Shown piece after piece: positions 58,217 to 64,000 of a stretch of DNA of 64,000 bases (positions within the stretch are counted from its first letter, which is position 1; each line of letters starts with the position of its first letter). A model generated the notes under the pieces. The model had not been told where the DNA came from. It saw only the letters and a list, made by a program, of their open reading frames with translations, and ran no database searches. The DNA is from Akanthomyces muscarius (Eukaryota > Ascomycota > Sordariomycetes > Hypocreales > Cordycipitaceae). The stretch covers positions 1,488,001-1,552,000 of the forward strand of contig NC_079243.1 of assembly GCF_028009165.1 (NCBI RefSeq). The letters run 5' to 3'. A program made the position numbers and the translations under genes.

Positions 58217-61093
58217 ATGTCGACAAACAATGCGCCCCAACCAGTGAAGCTATCGCTGCCCCTGGTCCGCCCATCCGCAGCTCTTCCCTCGCCTCCATCT
58301 GGCTAATTGATCCCCCAGGAATACCAGCAGGCGCTCTTCCAGGAGCTCCGGTCCGAAGATGAGCTCGTCGTGCTCGCCCGCGGCCTCGGCCTCATGCGCC
58401 TCGTCACCAACCTGCTACACTCGTACGACGCGGCCGGGAACAACCTCATCGTCATAGTCGGCGCCGAGGATCGCGAGAACGGATGGATCGGCGAGGCGCT
58501 GGCCGAGCACGCCGCCATCAGCGCGTCGCCCAAGGCCCGCGGCCTCACCGTCGTGAATACCGACTTTCAGAGCGTCGGCGCGCGCGAAAAGATGTATGCC
58601 GGTGGCGGAATATTCAGCATCACGTCGAGAATTCTCGTGGTTGATTTGTTGACGGGTCTGCTGAGCCCAGACACCATCACCGGCTTGGTCGTGCTGCACG
58701 CTGATCGCATCGTCGCCACATCCCTCGAGGCCTTTATTCTGCGAGTCTACCGACAAAAGAACAAAGTCGGCTTTCTGAAAGCTTTCGCGGACAATCCCGA
58801 TCCATTTACAATTGGCTTCTCGCCGCTCTCCACGATGATGCGGAATCTCTTCCTCAAAAAGGCGTCACTGTGGCCGCGCTTTCACGTCACCGTTGCGCAG
58901 TCGCTCGAGGGCAAGAAGAAAGCAGAGGTCATTGAGCTCGAGGTGCCGATGACAGAGTACATGACGGATATTCAAAACGCCATCATGGAGTGTGTTGAGA
59001 TTAGCATCCACGAGCTGAAAAAAGGCAACCCTGGCTTGGAAATGGACGACTGGAACCTTGACAGCGCTCTGCTCAAAAACTTTGACGTCATCGTTCGGCG
59101 CCAGCTGGACCCCAACTGGCATCGTGTGAGCTGGAAGACGAAGCAGATTGTCAACGACTTGACCGTTCTGCGAGGACTGCTGAATTACGTGGTCAGCTAC
59201 GACCCCGTTTCGTTTCTCCAGCACCTCGACACAATTCACGCGGCGCATTCCCCGCCTCCAGGCTCGACGCGGCAGACGCAGTCCCCATGGCTGTTTCTGG
59301 ACGCGGCGCAGACCTTGTTCGACACGGCGCGGAAGCGTGTCTACTCGGCCAGCATCAAGCAAATTTCGCAAGAAGAGAACATCGACTCTCTGCGGCCGGT
59401 TCTGGAAGAGCTCCCGAAATGGAGCATGCTTGCAGAAGTGCTCGAGGAAATCGACCGCGACCTGTACTTTGCGCCGCATGCCAGGGATGATTCCAACGGC
59501 ACAATCTTGATCATGTGCTCCAACGTTGACACCTGCCGTCAATTACGAGACTACCTCCAGACAATGCACGTCAAGCCAAAAGTGCCCACCAGAAATCCTA
59601 CCGATGAAGACGACCCTCACAAGCCATCCGCCATCTTCATGATGCGCCGCCGACTGCGTAATTACTTGCGCTGGAAGCGGCAGTTTGCGGTGGTCAACGC
59701 CTCGCTATTTACGGAAAACAACAAAGCGCTCAACAGCGCCACAGATTCTCGTCCCGGGCATGGAGGCATGCGCGGCGGGAGAGCACCGTCGAATAAGCGT
59801 CGTCGACAACGAGGCGGTGGCAATATGGGCGTCAGCATGTCCAGGGCAGAAAACGGCAGCATCTCTCAATTTTTCGAGAAGCCCAACGAGGTGGCTGAAC
59901 TGATGGCAGAGGTGCAAATCACGGAGGAAGAGGCCAAGCAAAAGGATGATGTGGTTGCCGATCCGCTCGACAACATGGAGGACTATTATCAGCTCTACGA
60001 CATGCGGGACCTTGTTGTCATTCACGCCTACGATGGCGACCAGGATGAGCACGTACTTGAAGAAGTCAAGCCTCGCTACATTGTCATGTACGAACCGGAT
60101 GCTTCCTTTATCCGCCGCGTCGAGGTGTATCGCTCCTCTCACAATGACCGCAACGTCCGCGTTTACTTTTTGTACTATGGCGGCTCCGTCGAAGAACAGC
60201 GCTACCTCGCCTCTGTACGCCGCGAGAAGGATGCCTTTACCAAGCTCATCAAAGAACGCGCGAGCATGTCCCTCGTCATGACGGTCGATCCGCACGGCAT
60301 TGAAGACCCGCAGGATGCCTTCCTCCGCACTGTCAATACCCGCATCGCCGGCGGCGGGCGCCTCGCCGCCACGGCCGAGCCCCCGCGCGTCGTCGTCGAC
60401 GTGCGCGAGTTTCGCTCCTCGCTGCCCTCGCTCCTCCACGGGCGCGCCATGGTGATTGTCCCGTGCATGCTCACCGTCGGCGACTACATTCTCTCGCCCT
60501 CCATCTGCGTCGAGCGCAAGAGCATCAGCGATCTCATCTCCTCCTTCAAAGACGGCCGCCTCTTCACCCAGGCCGAGACCATGTTTCAGCACTACAAGAA
60601 CCCGATGCTGCTGATTGAGTTTGACCAGAACAAGTCCTTTACGCTCGAGCCCTTTGCCGATCTCTCCGGCAGCATGAGCAGCGTGTCCGCCACCAATGTC
60701 TCCTCGGACCTGCAGTCCAAGCTTGTGCTCCTGACGCTCGCGTTTCCAAAGCTGCGCATCATCTGGTCCTCGTCGCCGTACCAGACGGCCGAGATCTTTG
60801 AGGCGCTCAAGACGCAGGAGCCCGAGCCGGACCCGATTGCCGCCGTGCAGGCGGGGCTGGACAAGGACGCGCGCGCCGAGGACCAGGTGTTTAACCAGGA
60901 GCCGCAGGACATGCTGGCGGTGGTGCCGGGCGTGACGCCGCAGAACATGAAGAATATTATTATCAAGACGGAGAATGTAAAGGAGGTGGCGAACATGACG
61001 CCGGAGGAGCTGGCGCCGCTGGTGGGCAAGGCTGCGGGCAGGGCGATTCATGCTTTCTTTGATCGGAACGTCATGGATGAGGAGGACTACTGA
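58217..61093 (+). CDS. XPF/Rad1 structure-specific DNA repair endonuclease (940 aa, 2 exons)
   Basis: Catalytic partner of ERCC1/Rad10; cuts 5' of lesions in nucleotide-excision repair and in recombination. Exon 1 (58217-58264) ends LSLPL and joins to exon 2 (58319-61093) at EYQQALFQELR, as in fungal orthologues; the donor is the unusual GTCCGC, with a GCTAAT branch region and CCCAG acceptor. Residues 1-600 are the degenerate SF2 helicase part (SEDELVVLARGLGLMR; FLRVYRQ-like region near 170). The ERCC4 nuclease motif is intact: E748-R749-K750 and D754 in VERKSISDLI, with VVVDVREFRS before it. A C-terminal double helix-hairpin-helix (VVPGVTPQNMKNII, then PLVGKAAGRAIHAF) mediates dimerisation. 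A basic insert PSNKRRRQRGGGN sits near 510. Confidence 0.95.
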
Positions 61094-61262
61094 GCGCTGT
61101 CAAGAGTCATGTGCATATACCATATTAACGACTATAGCGTTTCTTTCATCATGTCAAACCGAACTACATTCATACCATCTTGTTTCAAGAATATCAGTTC
61201 ATACCATTTCTCTCAAGAATATCATATCCGGTTGCCATCTCCAGCCATGCACCACATACACC

Positions 61263-62057
61263 CTACGCAGCCGTTGCCTCGGTCTCCGGCGTCGACTGCA
61301 CAAAGTTCCTCGACGCCCAGCACGCCACCAAGAGATCCCTCGTGCTCGCCTCCAGCGCCTGCCCCCCAGCGACGACCAGCTGCCGGCCCTCCGTCTCCCT
61401 CGCCACCACCACGCCCCTCTCGTCCGTCCAATCCATCTCGCCCGCCTCCCTGCTGCCCCTGCCCTGCACCGCGTACAGCAGCTCGCGCCTCCAGTCGTCG
61501 CTCGTCCTGTACCCGCGCCTGCGCATCAGCGCCTGCATCCGCTCCTCCTCGGCCCGCGTCAGCGGCCGGCGGATCGGCGTCATGTGCCAGAACTTGTACG
61601 TCCGGCTGCGGCCGAGCGTCTTCTCCACGACAATCACGCCGGGCAGCGCGCCGCCGCGGATGCACAGCAGGGGCTTCTGCCCGATGCTGATGGGCACGGC
61701 GAGCTTCTCGCCCGTGTAGAGCGTGAGGTCGTCGTCGTACTTGATGAACGGGACGGCGCTGGGGGGAGCGGTGGTGGAGAGGCGCCGCGCCTCGCTGGGC
61801 AGGAGGTGGCTGATGGCGAGCTGCCACGGCTTGCCGCTGCGGGTGTTGCGCGTGGAGACGTGGTAGACGGCCGCGGCGGGCATCGTGGACGTCGAGTAGA
61901 TGAACCTGTCCCTGAGGAGAAAGGATTCGTGTGCAGTGGTGCTGACTGAGGCGGTGAGGCGGATGTTGGGCAGCCGTGTAAAGGGCACCGTGTCGGCGAG
62001 GTCGAGGCCCGGACGGCCGCCGCTGCTGCTGCTGCAAATGGTGGCCGTTTCACTCAT
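61263..62057 (-). CDS. Conserved-looking protein of unknown function (264 aa)
   Basis: Single-exon frame converging on the XPF gene. The sequence looks like a folded protein rather than a shadow: hydrophobic strands alternate with loops (TLYTGEKLAVPISIGQKPLL, then GGALPGVIVVEKTLGRSRTY), followed by a helix-rich part (LTRAEEERMQALMRRRGYRTSDDWRRE) and strands RGVVVARETEGRQLVVAGG. No signal peptide, membrane helix or known motif is seen. A TATATAA element lies about 125 bp upstream of the start on this strand. Confidence 0.55.
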   Translation of the reverse strand: MSETATICSSSSGGRPGLDLADTVPFTRLPNIRLTASVSTTAHESFLLRDRFIYSTSTMPAAAVYHVSTRNTRSGKPWQLAISHLLPSEARRLSTTAPPSAVPFIKYDDDLTLYTGEKLAVPISIGQKPLLCIRGGALPGVIVVEKTLGRSRTYKFWHMTPIRRPLTRAEEERMQALMRRRGYRTSDDWRRELLYAVQGRGSREAGEMDWTDERGVVVARETEGRQLVVAGGQALEASTRDLLVACWASRNFVQSTPETEATAA

Positions 62058-64000
62058 GTTGCTTTGTTCAATAGAGACGAGTACTTTTCAATATTCTCGA
62101 ATATTCTCGGGAAAATAAGAGAATTAAATTGGATGCTGGGCTGGAAAGGACTGATTCAATGTGCGGCATGATTGTTGGACTTATATAGCCATTGACCAGC
62201 CATGTTAGCCTAAAGCAGGCTCCAGCTGCCGCCTTTCAGCTCGGCTGGACGCTACGCTACGCGAGCCTCATGGATGTACTTAGCGTGCGAGATTAATCAC
62301 GTTTTGTTCGGCGGGGGGACTTTCTTTCAAGGTGGCTTCCTTGTGTATTTCCTATTTTGGCGCGGACTGGGTCCGGGGTAATTCGTACGATCGCCGCCGC
62401 CCGAGTAGGCTGAGGTATTTTCGACCCAACATGGGTCCTTGTAATAAATAAACGAGGTGGCTATCGAAACGGACTAGTAAACGCCCAGCTAGTACTGCGA
62501 TGACAGCAAGAGTAATCGCCCTCGATGCACGACGATAGGGCCCCTATGGCAGCACTTATGATGGCTTGCTGATGCGCGAAAAGTTTGGTCGACATGATAT
62601 CATCTTTTGTTTTAGGATTGTTCCGGAGTTCGAGGATGCTTGCACATGCTTTCCCAAAAGTTGGCCTTTTACAAGCCCAAAAAGGAATCGAGCATGCTTC
62701 CTCATAGTGATAGGCAATAGGGGAATTGCCGCAACACGTCGGCGGAAGTTGTCCAAGAAGACGGCTTTGGCCCGCTGTCCAGACTTTTAGCTTCTTATCG
62801 CCTGCCATTATAATTATTACTGTAGCTGTTGTTAGCGGCCTTAAATAGTTTTCTGCAGCGGCTTCCCGCTGCAGTCCATGCACCTTCGCTGACGCATCGA
62901 CACCTCTGTCAACGGAGGCTTCTCCAATTTCTTCTCTGTGTAGTTGTTCCATTTCAGAGTGATTCTTTTCTTACTACTACAGTTTTTCTCGCTGTCTCTG
63001 TCAACACTTGTTGTGGTGCGACGACGTTGACTCGCTTTCTCCTGCACTTTGTCTGCACAGCTTTCCTCCAAGCTGTCCCTTTGAAGAGTTTCTTTTTGTC
63101 GATTTCTCGGTCGCTTTTCAACTGCTGATACGTACTCCATGTTCATTGTCTTTATTAATTTTAAATCGCAATTGTCACAAAGAAAGAAGTCGTTCCTGGA
63201 GACCGGCATCCAATTCCGCTCTTACAGATGCCTCCACAGTGGCGTTGATAAAGTATATATGCGTAAAGCAGGTCTATTCTTATATTACATTGCTAAAAAA
63301 GAAATGAAGTACAAACGTTTCCCAAGCTGTCCAAAATAAAAATCGAGTTCTTATACCTCTGAAAAAGATATGCTGGCTTCCAGAGGCCACAGAGCCGAGC
63401 CCAATGTTTCCGGCATTCAAAACAGCACCACTTTATCAGGTCGCCTTGCTGGTTGAAAAATAAATAGTTGGTGGAGGCTGTCTGGCTGCAAAAAGCCCAT
63501 ACGCTTTTTGTGCTGGCACTACTCTGTGTATAGAAAACGATTCAATGATTGTGAGCTGCGGTTCGCTTACGGCGCAAATGTAGGGACTGCCTTTACTATG
63601 GCTCGAAACAAAATTGATTGCAGAGCTAGGCAATGTGGGTTTTATAAAGAGAGTATAGTCGATAAAGAAGATTTGAAAGAAAAAAAATGCATCATGGATG
63701 AATAAAAGTGTAAAGATACAAAACTTGCACTCGTGAAGTAACGCCGTATATAATACTGCCACTGCGTACGCGATACAGCGACTGAGATATTTATCAGGCT
63801 GACAAGAACAACTGATCGCACACCCATCATACGTAATGCGCATCTATTAGGGTTCCATGCTCAGCCACGCGCAGCGCCCTTCCCGGTATGTGTATTCTGC
63901 CTTGAGCTAAGCCTGCGAGAGCAACCTGCATGATGAGATCCGTGGGTAGTTGTGACAGGAGATGACATGCACAATGAATCAAAATAGGCATTTAACATGA
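62058..64000. other. Gene-poor, AT-richer right end
   Basis: Nearly 2 kb without a gene I can support. Minus-strand frames at 62461-62952, 62841-63209 (a Lys/Arg-rich 122-aa frame with CDNC and CMDC pairs) and 63436-63843 lack starts in good context, targeting signals or families. The base composition shifts towards AT after about 62800, which may mark decayed or repeat-derived sequence. Confidence 0.4.
62181..62187 (-). promoter_or_regulatory. TATA-like element
   Basis: TATATAA on the minus strand, about 125 bp before the start at 62057. Confidence 0.3.

Noticed and set aside
59705..61051. 448-codon open frame antisense to XPF/Rad1
   Set aside because: His/Leu/Arg-rich shadow without domains, opposite the nuclease domain.
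62841..63209. 122-aa basic frame with two CxxC pairs, possible zinc protein
   Set aside because: The pairs are at opposite ends without family context, and the region is AT-rich and otherwise gene-free.

Overview
The window is nuclear DNA of a filamentous ascomycete, most likely a Sordariomycete and plausibly Hypocreales. The evidence is dense protein genes on both strands; short 50-130 nt introns with GT..AG borders and CTAAC/CTGAC branch points; GC-rich third codon positions; no operons; and a set of single-copy fungal housekeeping genes (Sec2, Pmt1, SF3a1, Snx3, eIF1A, WASP/Las17, XPF/Rad1, folylpolyglutamate synthase). I saw no rRNA, tRNA, CRISPR array or complete transposon. Exon borders were worked out by hand from frame, splice sites and family expectation. 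Every spliced model given below as a CDS closes in frame.

Layout. 0.5-8.3 kb is metabolic: a secreted GH31 glucosidase, a sulfotransferase-like protein, an FAD monooxygenase and a thioesterase-like protein. 8.3-12 kb is mostly non-coding, ending in a pyrimidine-rich leader for the Sec2-like exchange factor (to 14.2 kb). 14.9-23.9 kb holds O-mannosyltransferase Pmt1, splicing factor SF3a1, sorting nexin Snx3 and a DUF4396 membrane protein. 24.1-27.3 kb holds an APH-fold protein that has lost both catalytic aspartates, facing folylpolyglutamate synthase.

27.3-35.1 kb is looser and more accessory: an SDR, an S9 peptidase, a small secreted Cys protein, and a chimera of a collagen-like (Gly-X-Y) frame with a sulfite-oxidase fragment in another frame. 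35.1-44.8 kb holds a TPR-SET protein, a Ure2-like GST, a CorA-like membrane protein with a divergent pore motif, an adjacent unknown membrane protein and a probable mitochondrial protein. 45.4-49.1 kb has eIF1A and WASP. 49.9-55.9 kb has a membrane-protein gene broken by an in-frame TAG, tail-to-tail with a full ABCC transporter. 57.5-62.1 kb has a 63-aa protein, XPF/Rad1 and an unknown conserved-looking protein. The last 1.9 kb is AT-richer and holds no gene I can support.

The genes do not form one pathway. Loose themes are secretory-pathway and endosome traffic (Sec2, Pmt1, Snx3, WASP), RNA, translation and DNA repair (SF3a1, eIF1A, XPF), and detoxification or secondary oxidation (monooxygenase, GST, ABCC, SDR). 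The most unusual items are the APH-like pseudokinase, the collagen/sulfite-oxidase chimera, the membrane-protein gene whose TAG replaces a Glu codon inside a pentapeptide repeat, and a Pmt1 ending in KDEL.
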